Position numbers and translations under genes: made by a program. A stretch of DNA of 64,000 nt. It comes from an uncultured Bacteroides sp. (GTDB taxonomy: Bacteria > Bacteroidota > Bacteroidia > Bacteroidales > Bacteroidaceae). The stretch spans positions 21,545 through 85,544 of the forward strand of contig CAMTOV010000002.1 of the NCBI GenBank assembly GCA_947074235.1, given 5' to 3'. The notes under the pieces are model-generated. The model saw only the letters and a list, made by a program, of their open reading frames with translations, was not told where the DNA came from and did not search any database. This document shows positions 50,977-61,400 of this stretch, piece after piece. Numbering within the stretch: position 1 is the stretch's first letter; each line of letters opens with the position of its first letter.

Positions 50977-52967
50977 AGATAAAAACTATATTAGTATGTG
51001 TGATGATCATGACTTCTTTCATCGGTTTAAAAGCCGATGAAGGGAGTCATCTTTGGTTAAAACATCAAACAGGAGCAAATGGTAATATAAAAGTACTTGG
51101 TCGCCTGACACCCACTTTATCATTGGCAGTTCACGAACTACAAAACGGTTGGACGGGCATGCCCATTGTTCTAAAAAAACAAAAAGATAAAAGTCTACAA
51201 AACGAAGGATTTCGTATCAATCCTCAAAGTCATAATATATTAGTCACGTCACCTTCCGATGTAGGCCTATTATATGCAGCTTATTACTTACTTCGCAGTC
51301 AGTCTTGCAATCAACCCCTAACAAATACGGTTATAGACAACCCCTTTTATGAAAGACGCCTACTCAATCATTGGGACAATCTCGATCGAACAGTTGAAAG
51401 AGGATATGCTGGTAAGTCAATATGGGAGTGGGATGTCTTGCCCGATAGTGTATCCGATCGGTATGAAGCATATGCGCGCGCCAATGCTTCAATAGGTATC
51501 AACGGCACTGTACTCAATAATGTAAATGCCTCTCCCGAGATGTTATCAAAAGAGTATTTGCAAAAAGTTGAAACAATTGCCAATATTCTTCGTCCTTATG
51601 GCATAAAGGTCTATTTATCTGTTAACTTTGCCTCGCCCATGGTTATTGGTGGATTACCTACGGCCGATCCATTAGACAAGCATGTTGTTAAGTGGTGGAA
51701 AGATAAAGCGAAAGAAATCTATCAGATAATTCCTGATTTTGGGGGTTTTCTCGTTAAAGCCAATTCTGAAGGGCAACCTGGTCCATGCGATTATCAACGT
51801 ACCCATGCCGAAGGAGCTAACATGTTGGCAGACGCTTTAAAACCCTATAATGGTATTGTGATGTGGAGGACTTTTGTTTATAATCCCGAAGATGCTGATC
51901 GTGCTAAGCAAGCCTATCTCGAGTTCTATCCGCTTGATGGAAAATTTAGAGATAATGTAATATTGCAAGTAAAAAACGGACCGGTCGATTTTCAGCCACG
52001 CGAACCCTATACCCCTCTGTTTGGAGCAATGAGTCATACCAAAACTATGCCCGAGTTCCAAATCACGCAAGAGTATTTGGGTCATGCCAATCACTTAGCC
52101 TATCTAGCTCCAATGTGGGAAGAGTTCAACCAACAGGTCAATCCCGCTTCTCAGAAAGCATTGGCCGGAGTAGCTAACATTGGAACCGATACCAATTGGA
52201 CAGGACATCCATTCGGACAATCCAATTGGTATGCCTTTGGACGTTTGGCTTGGAATCCATATTTAACATCTGAGCAAATTGCCGACGAATGGTTAAAGCA
52301 AACCTTTACAACGGATAGCGCTTTTGTAGAGCCCGTAAAAGCAATGATGCTTGATAGTCGCGAAGCAGTAGTCAACTACATGATGCCATTAGGATTGCAT
52401 CACTTGTTTGCCTTCGGACATCACTATGGGCCCGAACCTTGGTGCGATGTGCCCGGTGCTCGTCCCGATTGGTTGCCATCATATTATCATAAAGCCGATA
52501 AACAAGGATTAGGATTTGATAGAAGTAGTACAGGTAGTGGAGCAACAGCTCAATATCCCGATAGTTTGGCAAAACTATACGATAATATTAATACTTGTCC
52601 TGAAGAATATATTCTTTGGTTTCATCATACACCTTGGGGGCATAAGATGAAAAACGGAAGAACACTTTGGGAAGAACTTTGCTATAAATACAATGAAGGA
52701 GTGCAACAAGCGCGTAGCTTTCAGCAAACTTGGGATGCCGCTCAGCCCTATGTAGATGCCGAAGTTTTTCAACAGGTACAAGAAAAGCTAAAGATGCAAA
52801 CACTCGATGCAATGTGGTGGCGCGATGCTTGTCTGCTCTATTTTCAACAATACTCCGAGATGCCTATTCCATTAGAACTAGAGCGCCCGGTGTATAATTT
52901 AGAAGAGATGAAACAGTTTAAAATAAATATTGACAACCATGAGAATGCACCTCATGGATTTAAATAA
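50973..52967 (+). CDS. GH67 alpha-glucuronidase
   Basis: Signal peptide; RRLLNHWDNLDRTVERGYAGKSIWEW and GHPFGQSNWYAFGRLAWNP are GH67 hallmarks; ATGA overlap with the GH43 gene. Confidence 0.96.
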   Translation: MKIKTILVCVMIMTSFIGLKADEGSHLWLKHQTGANGNIKVLGRLTPTLSLAVHELQNGWTGMPIVLKKQKDKSLQNEGFRINPQSHNILVTSPSDVGLLYAAYYLLRSQSCNQPLTNTVIDNPFYERRLLNHWDNLDRTVERGYAGKSIWEWDVLPDSVSDRYEAYARANASIGINGTVLNNVNASPEMLSKEYLQKVETIANILRPYGIKVYLSVNFASPMVIGGLPTADPLDKHVVKWWKDKAKEIYQIIPDFGGFLVKANSEGQPGPCDYQRTHAEGANMLADALKPYNGIVMWRTFVYNPEDADRAKQAYLEFYPLDGKFRDNVILQVKNGPVDFQPREPYTPLFGAMSHTKTMPEFQITQEYLGHANHLAYLAPMWEEFNQQVNPASQKALAGVANIGTDTNWTGHPFGQSNWYAFGRLAWNPYLTSEQIADEWLKQTFTTDSAFVEPVKAMMLDSREAVVNYMMPLGLHHLFAFGHHYGPEPWCDVPGARPDWLPSYYHKADKQGLGFDRSSTGSGATAQYPDSLAKLYDNINTCPEEYILWFHHTPWGHKMKNGRTLWEELCYKYNEGVQQARSFQQTWDAAQPYVDAEVFQQVQEKLKMQTLDAMWWRDACLLYFQQYSEMPIPLELERPVYNLEEMKQFKINIDNHENAPHGFK

Positions 52968-52975
52968 ATAGAATT

Positions 52976-54151
52976 ATGGAAAAGACCTGGAGATGGTTTG
53001 GGCGCAAAGATAAGATTACGCTCGACATGTTACGCCAAATAGGCGTGGAGGGCATCGTTACAGCTCTTCACGACATCCCTAACGGAGAAATATGGCCGTT
53101 AGAAAAAATTATAGAACTCAAAGATTACATTGAGTCATACGGTTTGCGCTGGTCGGTAGTAGAAAGCCTACCTGTGAGCGAAGCCATCAAGTATGCCGGT
53201 CCCGAACGCGACCAACTTATCGAGAACTATAAAGTTAGTTTGGCCAATTTGGGCAAGGCTGGTGTTACTACCGTTTGCTACAATTTTATGCCTGTGCTCG
53301 ATTGGGCTCGCACTGATATCTTTCATCGCTTGGCCGATGGCACTTATACACTTTACTTCGATAAAGTGAAGTTTGCCTATTTCGATTGCTTTATTCTTGA
53401 ACGTGCCGATGCTTACAAAGATTACGATTCCGAGATATTAAAACAAGCCGAAGAATTGGCTCTTACTATTAGTGAAGAAGAGAAGAATGAACTCATTGAT
53501 ACCATCATTGTTAAAACACAAGGATTTGTCAATGGCAATATCACCGAAGAAGACCGTCATCCGGTAGCTTTGTTTAAGAAGCTATTGCAACTTTATGATG
53601 GAATAGATCGTGATATGCTTCGCGAAAATCTAGTTTACTTTCTTTCATCTATTATGCCTACGTGCGAGCAATATCAAGTCAAGATGTGTATCCATCCCGA
53701 CGATCCTCCATTCCAACTGCTAGGTTTACCACGCATCATCACAAGTGCTAGCGATATTGAATGGATGCTCAAAGCCGTAGACAATCCTCTCAATGGACTC
53801 ACATTCTGTGCAGGTTCGCTCAGTGCCGGACTTCAAAATGATGTGCCAGAGATGGCAAAACGCTTTGCTTCTCGCACCCATTTTGTACATCTCCGCTATA
53901 CAGGGGCTACACCCGATGGTAATTTCATGGAAGTTTCTCACCTCAATAAACGATTAATAGAAGTGATACGTGCCTTCGAATTTACGAATCCCACTTTACC
54001 CATGCGAGTAGACCATGGTCGATTGATGCTAGGCGACGAAGACAAAGGCTACAATGCAGGATATTCTTTCCATGGACGAATGCTCGGTTTGGCTCAAGTA
54101 GAAGGGATGATGGCTGTGATAGACGATGAAAAAAATAATTTAAAACAATAA
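52976..54151 (+). CDS. uxuA: mannonate dehydratase
   Basis: MEKTWRWFGRKDKITLDMLRQIGVEGIVTALHDIPNGEIWPLEKI; CIHPDDPPFQLLGLPRIITSASD. Confidence 0.97.
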   Translation: MEKTWRWFGRKDKITLDMLRQIGVEGIVTALHDIPNGEIWPLEKIIELKDYIESYGLRWSVVESLPVSEAIKYAGPERDQLIENYKVSLANLGKAGVTTVCYNFMPVLDWARTDIFHRLADGTYTLYFDKVKFAYFDCFILERADAYKDYDSEILKQAEELALTISEEEKNELIDTIIVKTQGFVNGNITEEDRHPVALFKKLLQLYDGIDRDMLRENLVYFLSSIMPTCEQYQVKMCIHPDDPPFQLLGLPRIITSASDIEWMLKAVDNPLNGLTFCAGSLSAGLQNDVPEMAKRFASRTHFVHLRYTGATPDGNFMEVSHLNKRLIEVIRAFEFTNPTLPMRVDHGRLMLGDEDKGYNAGYSFHGRMLGLAQVEGMMAVIDDEKNNLKQ

Positions 54152-54155
54152 TATC

Positions 54156-54968
54156 ATGAACGAAATATTTAGTATTGCCGGCAAAACTGCCATTATCACA
54201 GGAGGCTCAGGTGTTCTAGGCAGCAACATCGCACGTGGGTTTTTACAAGCAGGAGCTAAAGTGTTTATTGTAGGTTCACGTCAAGAAACAGTGCAAAAAG
54301 CATTAGACGAACTAAGCCCATTGGGTACAGTTGCTGGTAGCGCTTGTAATGTGCTCAATATCGAAGAACTTAAACAGGTGAAAGACAAAGTCTTAAATCT
54401 ATGGGGAAACATTGATATCCTTGTCAATGCAGCCGGTGGCAATATTCCAGGTGGTACACTCACTACAGAGCAAACTTTCTTTGATATGAAGGTGGAAGAT
54501 TTTGACAAGGTTGTCGATCTCAATCTCAATGGTACTGTATATCCTTGCATGGTGTTTGGCGAAGTCATGGCAAAACAAGGCAAAGGCAGCATTGTCAATG
54601 TCTCATCCATGGCAGCTACCCAGGCTCTTACACGAGTTCCCGGTTATTCTGTTGCTAAGAGCGGTATTGAAATCTTTACTAAATGGCTTGCCACAGAAAT
54701 GTCCTTAAAGTTTGGCGATAAAATACGCGTCAATGCTATTGCCCCAGGTTTCTTTATAGGAAATCAAAATCGTGCAATATTAATCAATCCAGATGGCAGC
54801 CTCACTGAACGCAGTCAGAAAGTAATTGCCAAAACACCAATGCGTCGCTTTGGTGATATTAGCGAGCTAAATGGAGCAGTACAGTTCTTATGCAGCGATG
54901 CAGCAAGTTTCATTACCGGCATATCCATGTCTATTGATGGCGGTTTCAATGCCTTCACTAGCGTATAA
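54156..54968 (+). CDS. SDR oxidoreductase, probable D-mannonate oxidoreductase (fructuronate reductase role)
   Basis: Rossmann TGGSGVLGSNIA, YSVAKSG catalytic motif; directly after uxuA. Confidence 0.88.
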   Translation: MNEIFSIAGKTAIITGGSGVLGSNIARGFLQAGAKVFIVGSRQETVQKALDELSPLGTVAGSACNVLNIEELKQVKDKVLNLWGNIDILVNAAGGNIPGGTLTTEQTFFDMKVEDFDKVVDLNLNGTVYPCMVFGEVMAKQGKGSIVNVSSMAATQALTRVPGYSVAKSGIEIFTKWLATEMSLKFGDKIRVNAIAPGFFIGNQNRAILINPDGSLTERSQKVIAKTPMRRFGDISELNGAVQFLCSDAASFITGISMSIDGGFNAFTSV

Positions 54969-55022
54969 TAACAAAGAATAAAAAGAATCTTTCACCAACC
55001 AAGAGTGTGTTATCTTTCTTTT

Positions 55023-55085
55023 TAAAGCTTTTGCCAATAAGAGTATTCCTTCATTTGCTTACTGTTGGCAAAGCTTTTTTTTATT
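55023..55085 (+). terminator. terminator at the 3' end of the xylan PUL
   Basis: AAAGCTTTTGCCAA / TTGGCAAAGCTTT stem (one bulge) followed by a T tract. Confidence 0.75.
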
Positions 55086-55088
55086 ATT

Positions 55089-55397
55089 TTATTCAATAAT
55101 ATCTCTTAGCAACTTTTCTACCTCTGGTTTATAAATACCCCCTTCGTGCACTTTTTGTCCATCTACATAAAACGTAGGCACGTAATAGTAGTCAAACGTA
55201 TCTGCCAGTTCTGGCTCTTTCAGTTCATCCACTGTTTCTAGCACAATGTCTTTAAACTCAGGATGTTCCTGTTTTAACTCGTCAATAAATCGAAATGCCA
55301 TTTTGCAAAATGGGCATCTCTCTTGATAGAACACTTTCACTTTTTTCATATTCATCTTTTCTTTAAAAACTTCTTTATATAACGGTTTTTGCACCAA
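55089..55397 (-). CDS. thioredoxin/glutaredoxin-like protein
   Basis: KVKVFYQERCPFCKMAFRFIDEL CxxC motif. Start may be at the internal MNMKKVKVFY or MKKVKVFY. Confidence 0.85.
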   Translation of the reverse strand: MVQKPLYKEVFKEKMNMKKVKVFYQERCPFCKMAFRFIDELKQEHPEFKDIVLETVDELKEPELADTFDYYYVPTFYVDGQKVHEGGIYKPEVEKLLRDIIE

Positions 55398-55783
55398 AAA
55401 CGTTTGAGCAAAAGTAAATAATAACTTTTCAACTTTGGCAATTGTAAAACAAAAGAGTCACACATACATTTATAAAAATGCAGTGCAACTCCTTCTACCC
55501 AACCAATAGTTCTAAATAACCAATAAATGTAATGCGTTTTGCAATAATTAAAAACAACTGCTTACAAATTCAACATCCTATAGTAATTGTTTTTGTTAAG
55601 TCTTTGATGTTTCTTTAATCTAGAACCATTGTCTTTGTTAAAATCGCTTCCTTCATAAAAATCAAATACAAATCTCTTTATCTCAATCCCTGGGTCTTAT
55701 ATTATAAAAAGCCCTACTTTAGTTTCTTTATCGATACAAAATTAACTCATGCTTTTGACATTTACTGTCAATGCAAATAAAAC

Positions 55784-56692
55784 CTATAGAATATTCTTTT
55801 TTATGAAATTGTTGATATGCTCTTTCAATTCAAGAGGTTCAATAATAGTAATATCATCTGCCAGCCCAAGTACAAAGCGAGTCACACCCACAAAGTTGCA
55901 AACTTCCGTTTCTAGTATCCACTTATTAGTACCACACGCCTTAATTTCTTTCTCAGCAAGCGGAAACTCCTCCAATAGCAAATTGTGTGATAAAATGCCA
56001 AGTTCCAATTTTATCTTTATCCTGTTGTGACTACTCATTCTGAAGATATCAATAAAACCCACCTTGTGTTCATCACCATACTGCCAGTCTACATTGGTTA
56101 GCTCTGCCTTCTCTATGCGTGCCGTTTTAAAAAGCTTATTGCAATGATCCTTTGTGTCATAGCACCACACCTGAATATAATTCGTAGTAAAAGCAAAAGG
56201 TTCCACTAGTCTATCATTCACCTTAGCACCATTTGCCGATGCGTAGTCATGAAATAGCACCTGTTTCCTCTTCTCTATGCTATCTATTATCACATTGATG
56301 TTATCCGCATTTTTGCCCTTTACCACACAATCAGCCAGCGAAGTCACATTATAAACCGAGGCCAATTTCTTGCGTAAGTTCTGTTTCAGCAGATTATTAT
56401 CATGCAGTCCATCCAGCAATTTCGCAATGATATACGCCTCCTCTTCTGTAAAATGAATCAATTGCGATATATCCTTGAAGTACTTACTCTCTGTACCTAG
56501 TTTATAGATGTTTCCCTCTTTATATACCACAAATCCCACTTCTTTAAATGTGTCCAGATACCGATAGATTGAACGGTTAGATGTTTCCAATGCCTCCGCC
56601 ATCTCCTCAATAGTGTAGTTCACATTGCCAATAAGCATTTTCATCAATCGCAGCAGCCGTTCAAGTTTGGGTTGATCCATAGTAGCGTTCAA
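55784..56692 (-). CDS. HTH/WYL-domain transcriptional regulator
   Basis: N-terminal HTH (NYTIEEMAEALETSNRSIYRYLDTFKEVGF) and WYL-type effector region (DRLVEPFAFTTNYIQVWCYD). Confidence 0.85.
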   Translation of the reverse strand: MNATMDQPKLERLLRLMKMLIGNVNYTIEEMAEALETSNRSIYRYLDTFKEVGFVVYKEGNIYKLGTESKYFKDISQLIHFTEEEAYIIAKLLDGLHDNNLLKQNLRKKLASVYNVTSLADCVVKGKNADNINVIIDSIEKRKQVLFHDYASANGAKVNDRLVEPFAFTTNYIQVWCYDTKDHCNKLFKTARIEKAELTNVDWQYGDEHKVGFIDIFRMSSHNRIKIKLELGILSHNLLLEEFPLAEKEIKACGTNKWILETEVCNFVGVTRFVLGLADDITIIEPLELKEHINNFIKKNIL

Positions 56693-56892
56693 GTTTATAT
56701 TCGCACCTGTATTATAATTGTTATTGTGTAAATATAATTATTGTTTTTATAATATCAATAAGTCGTATCAATTATCTTAACAATTTAGATGATTTTACTT
56801 TGTCATTTTTTGAGATGTAGTGGTTTTTTGTTTTTTCAATAACATTCTAATCTGTTTTTACAACTCCATTAATCTTCACTTTTCCGAGATGT

Positions 56893-56947
56893 ACAAAAAA
56901 AAGGCACTGTCCAATAAATTATATCTATTCATTAGACAGTGCCCTTA
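56893..56947 (-). terminator. terminator downstream of the repeat lipoprotein
   Basis: AAGGCACTGTCCAAT / ATTAGACAGTGCCCTT stem; U8 tract on the minus transcript. Confidence 0.8.
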
Positions 56948-56967
56948 AATTATATATCGTCTAGTTA

Positions 56968-58443
56968 TTATTCCATATTAATAAGTTCAATCAGTTCTGG
57001 AGTTTCCCGGTCTCCAATTATTCCATCAGGAGTAAAATGTAATATAGATTCACTAGCATACATATACTGACTATTACTATTATAATATTTAATATGCAAA
57101 GATTGATTTTTAACCGAAGATCCTATTATATCTACCATATAACAATATTTTGAATTGGATTGATAAGCAGTACCAATACCAACACATTTATTGTCACAGA
57201 ATACAGCAAACTGATCACTACTACTAACTCCCTTTTGAAGATTATCAGGTAACATGAAATAAGCTTTCATAGAGAATGGGTAAATAGTCTCAAGATTAAA
57301 AGGAACATTGCTAGGCTCATCAAATGAACCATAATTGCCGTTAGGTACAAAAGGTATCAAGCTTGGCATTTGAAATAAATAAGAGTTGTATGAAGAGTAA
57401 TATCTAACATCAAGTTTTCCAGATGAAGAAATATTCTTCACTAAGATTTTATATATTACTTCATTCTCTTTGTTAGTGATAATCTCTGCTACTCCACAAC
57501 ATTTATTGTCTGCAAACACAGCCATCATATCATTATTTACATCTTGATATTTTTTTAATTCCTCTGGTAGTTGAACATAGACCCACATACTCGATTCAGG
57601 CATAATTGTTAGAACTATAGGATTATCTAAGCTGCCATAAGAAGTTTCTTTACTAAACTGAATTTCTTGATTCACATGATAGTATATTTTTAAATCAGCG
57701 TTATAGTAATTGAACCTTATTATAGGGTTTTCATTTAGTTTTGTCCCAATTTCAAAACTATAAACCTTCTCTCCGTTTAAGTTTACAGATGCTTCTCCTA
57801 CACCTCTACATTCTCCATCTACAAACACAGCCAATACATCATCATTATGTTGTTTTGCATTCGATGGAATAGTAACATGTGCATACATTATATCAGGAAA
57901 TTTACCAGTATTGTCAATGGGCAAAACAATAGGAATTTCAAGTGAACCATACTTTGTGTTCAACTTAAAATCTACCACATCATCACAATAATAGATATGA
58001 TTTAGACTATCATTATAGAATTTAAAAGACAGTTTACCTTTGTCGGTAGACTCTCCCGCTATCATTATAAAATAATACTTTTTATCATCAATAATTCTAG
58101 TTGTTGCCACACCTCTACACTCATCATTTAAAAAAACTGCCATTTCATCTTTATCAGTTTCAAAGCGCGATAGATAATCGGACAAAACAACAACAGCAGT
58201 CATTGAAAAAGTATATTTAGCAGCTTGCCAGGATGGGGCTGCATCACTACTCTTCATGTTGTAAACCCAATTTGGAGTATCTTCACTTCCTGCGAAAGAA
58301 ATATTCCATGCAGGCTTTTCTTGGTATCCGGCTTTATCTACACTCCATGTTGGAGCGTCAAATGTTGTATACTTCTCATCGTCCGAGCAAGAGAACATGA
58401 CAAATGATAATAAAGCAATATAGATTAATGTTATTTTTTTCAT
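56968..58443 (-). CDS. putative surface lipoprotein with 13-aa PxW repeats and four repeated beta-type modules
   Basis: Signal and lipobox VMFSCSDDEK; four ~100-aa repeats with consensus D.[ML]AVF.[DN].[EK]C.G[VI] ... YGS.[DE].P. Confidence 0.85.
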   Translation of the reverse strand: MKKITLIYIALLSFVMFSCSDDEKYTTFDAPTWSVDKAGYQEKPAWNISFAGSEDTPNWVYNMKSSDAAPSWQAAKYTFSMTAVVVLSDYLSRFETDKDEMAVFLNDECRGVATTRIIDDKKYYFIMIAGESTDKGKLSFKFYNDSLNHIYYCDDVVDFKLNTKYGSLEIPIVLPIDNTGKFPDIMYAHVTIPSNAKQHNDDVLAVFVDGECRGVGEASVNLNGEKVYSFEIGTKLNENPIIRFNYYNADLKIYYHVNQEIQFSKETSYGSLDNPIVLTIMPESSMWVYVQLPEELKKYQDVNNDMMAVFADNKCCGVAEIITNKENEVIYKILVKNISSSGKLDVRYYSSYNSYLFQMPSLIPFVPNGNYGSFDEPSNVPFNLETIYPFSMKAYFMLPDNLQKGVSSSDQFAVFCDNKCVGIGTAYQSNSKYCYMVDIIGSSVKNQSLHIKYYNSNSQYMYASESILHFTPDGIIGDRETPELIELINME

Positions 58444-58459
58444 TATACGTAGTTTTTAT

Positions 58460-58485
58460 TTTTGGGGGAATTACTTCCCCCAAAA
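58460..58485 (-). other. intercistronic hairpin between the large LamG gene and the lipoprotein gene
   Basis: TTTTGGGGGAA / TTCCCCCAAAA perfect 11-bp stem, 4-nt loop, 17 nt before the lipoprotein ATG. Confidence 0.75.
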
Positions 58486-58491
58486 TGTTTG

Positions 58492-61400
58492 TTACTTCTT
58501 TTCTACTTTTTTATTTATCACTTCATTATTTGTAATAACTCTAACTAGATATATGCCTTCCACACAATTTGGAGTACAATTAAATGAAGCATAGCCATGG
58601 CTAGTATTCACTTTGTCACTTTGCCACATCATTCTTCCACTCATATCAAATAGTTGTACCATTACATCTGTTTCATAATCTACACTTACTGTAACTGTGA
58701 ATGATTCAGAGAATACAGTTGGATAAACATTAATACCGTTTTCTGTTATAAAGTTAATTGATATAGGTTTCGAAATAGTACCCTTCACATCGTTTGTATT
58801 ATAATTTATAACAGTATTCGATTTAGAAATAATATTACCATCTTTTTGATATCTAAATTCTATATTACCATCATTCTCTTCTCCTCCAATTGTCATGAAG
58901 AATAAATTATTTGAGCCTTGATTGTAAACCTCGAATTTACCTCTTATATCTCCATCAACATATGCCAAAATCATATCTCCCGTAGTTGGTTCTATGCCTT
59001 CAACATCTGCTACTATCGTCATATTGCCCGAGAAGTTTGAATTTACATTATCTAAACTTGTCGATCTAGTTGGAACTATCACATTTTGTCTAATAGTCAA
59101 GTATGGATAAGTCAATTTCGCTTCTCCTCCATTACGTAGCAACATATATCCTTGTCCCGGTCTCATATACTCTAGTCCACCTAGCCATCCTGTAGCAGAT
59201 GTATACATTGCAAATGCATTCTGCGATTTAATGATATCATTTTCTTGCGCTTCATAACTCGACAATGCATCTTTTACAGTTAGATTAGAATAAGGCAAGT
59301 AACTAATGTAATTCCATCCCGAATTGATTTCAAGAGATGTTTTTGATGCATCTATTTCGTCACCATCAATCAATATATCTTGATCTATCGACGATTTTAT
59401 CATAAACATAGATATGTTATCAAAACCTTGAGCTTTTCCTACTGAAGATGTCCAACCATTAGCAGAAGAATATTCCCAGAACTCTTTTTGCTCAGCTTTT
59501 ACTTGATCTGTATTAGTCCATGAGTTATTTGCAAGTATCATTGGTACATTAGCCAAGTTTTCATTTTCAACATTAAATGATACCCAGTTCCAACCTGCTA
59601 CCAAAGGAACACTAGCATAAATAGTCTCTTTAGCATCAAAAATTATAGGGCTTGCAGGGGTACCATAGATTCCATCGTTTATAAACTTAATATAATCTAA
59701 GCTACCATCAATTTCACCTCTATATACAATTCCTGTACTAGCATCATAAATGCGCATTTCAAATACCTCTGAAGAGTTGTCTTTGCTATAAATCGTCAAG
59801 AACGAATAATACATATCATTCAGTGCCTTATACGAGTTGTTGGCTACACCAACACATTCTCCATTATAGAACGCTGCTAACAAATCTTCCTCATCGGTTG
59901 AGAATACACCATTTATTCTGATTTTACCATATACAGACATGTTAAAGTCAAAATCAGCAGGATTAACTGTCCAGTTTGGTACTTCACCATTTACTTTCAA
60001 AGTAAGCTCCATGGTTTCAGATACACCATTTTCACCAGTCAGATAAATGTATTCAGAGTATCTACCTACATTTACTCCTTCATCAATTGTAAACTCTACA
60101 TTTTGTCCCTTTTGTGGTTCCAATTCACCCTTTTCAGGTTTTACCGACAACCATGAAGGTAGTCCATTGATAGTATAAGATTTATTTGTACCACCATTGT
60201 TTACAATTCTTGCATTAAACTTAGCACCTTTATATTTATCAATTGTTAGGTCTACTTCATTGTCAGCCCATCTCAATTGGTTTCTATTAATATATGCACT
60301 CCATCTAATTGTTCCAGCAAGTTCATTTCCATTTACATCTCTCACTCCATCAACTGCAAATGTTACAATCGATTTCTCTAAAGTTTCAATGTCTTTCAGA
60401 TTAATAATTAACCCATCTTCACTGGTTACAAAATCGTATTCAATATTCTGAACCGGTCCTGTTGAGGTAATAGGAGCAGCTTGTGAAGTTCCACCTTCGT
60501 ATAAACCAATCGGGTTACCTTTTAGGCTAATATACTCTGCATCAATACTACTACCAGTATTATCCGACAATGAGAATACTAACTCTTGTTGATTAGCAGG
60601 ATTGATTACATATTCTTCGAATGGATAATACGCCAACAAACCTAGTTCTTTACCACTTGCTGCTACATTACTATTTGAAGATATCAAAGAGTTTGTTAAT
60701 GGAGATTCCCAAATTCTGAATTCATCAATCGACCCTGTTAGGCAATTGCTAAATGTCTCTATTTCCCCATTTTCTCCCGAAGATTTCTTCAAAGCACCAA
60801 TATACATTCTACTTTCAGCAATTGATCCTAATTCCGTACTATTGAAATAAGTTCTCAATTCATTATCAATAAATATCTGAGCATTGCCCACATTTCTATT
60901 TACCGATAAAGCAAAATGATGCCATTCATTATCAAGATAATCACCGTCAACGTCTACTTTATAATTATTGTTTTTGAAGAAAAGTTCTCCATTTTCAAAT
61001 CCAATAAAGAATCGTCGTGAAGCATCTCCAACTTCCGTATCATCACCAGTACCATTGCATATCAATGCAGCATTACCTTGAGATTTGTCAGCTCTGAACC
61101 AGAATTCCATAGTGAAATCTCTTTCCTTTTCAATCGGCATTTCCGAGCTATTGATTGCAACATAACTATTGCCGTCTAGGCTTAAAGCAAAACCTTCTGG
61201 AGTAGCCCACGATGCAGTCATCAATGCATTGTTTGCTCTTGCCTTATCTTTCACTATATCACCTTTACCTTCGTTCATCGGATAGTAGTTGACCAATGCA
61301 GGTTCCATACCCGAAAGAATTGACAATTGTTCTGACTTAACCTTAGCTTTTGTTTTAGCCTTTTCCCAAAGTCTCAGTTCGTGCATTTTTCCCGAGTAAT

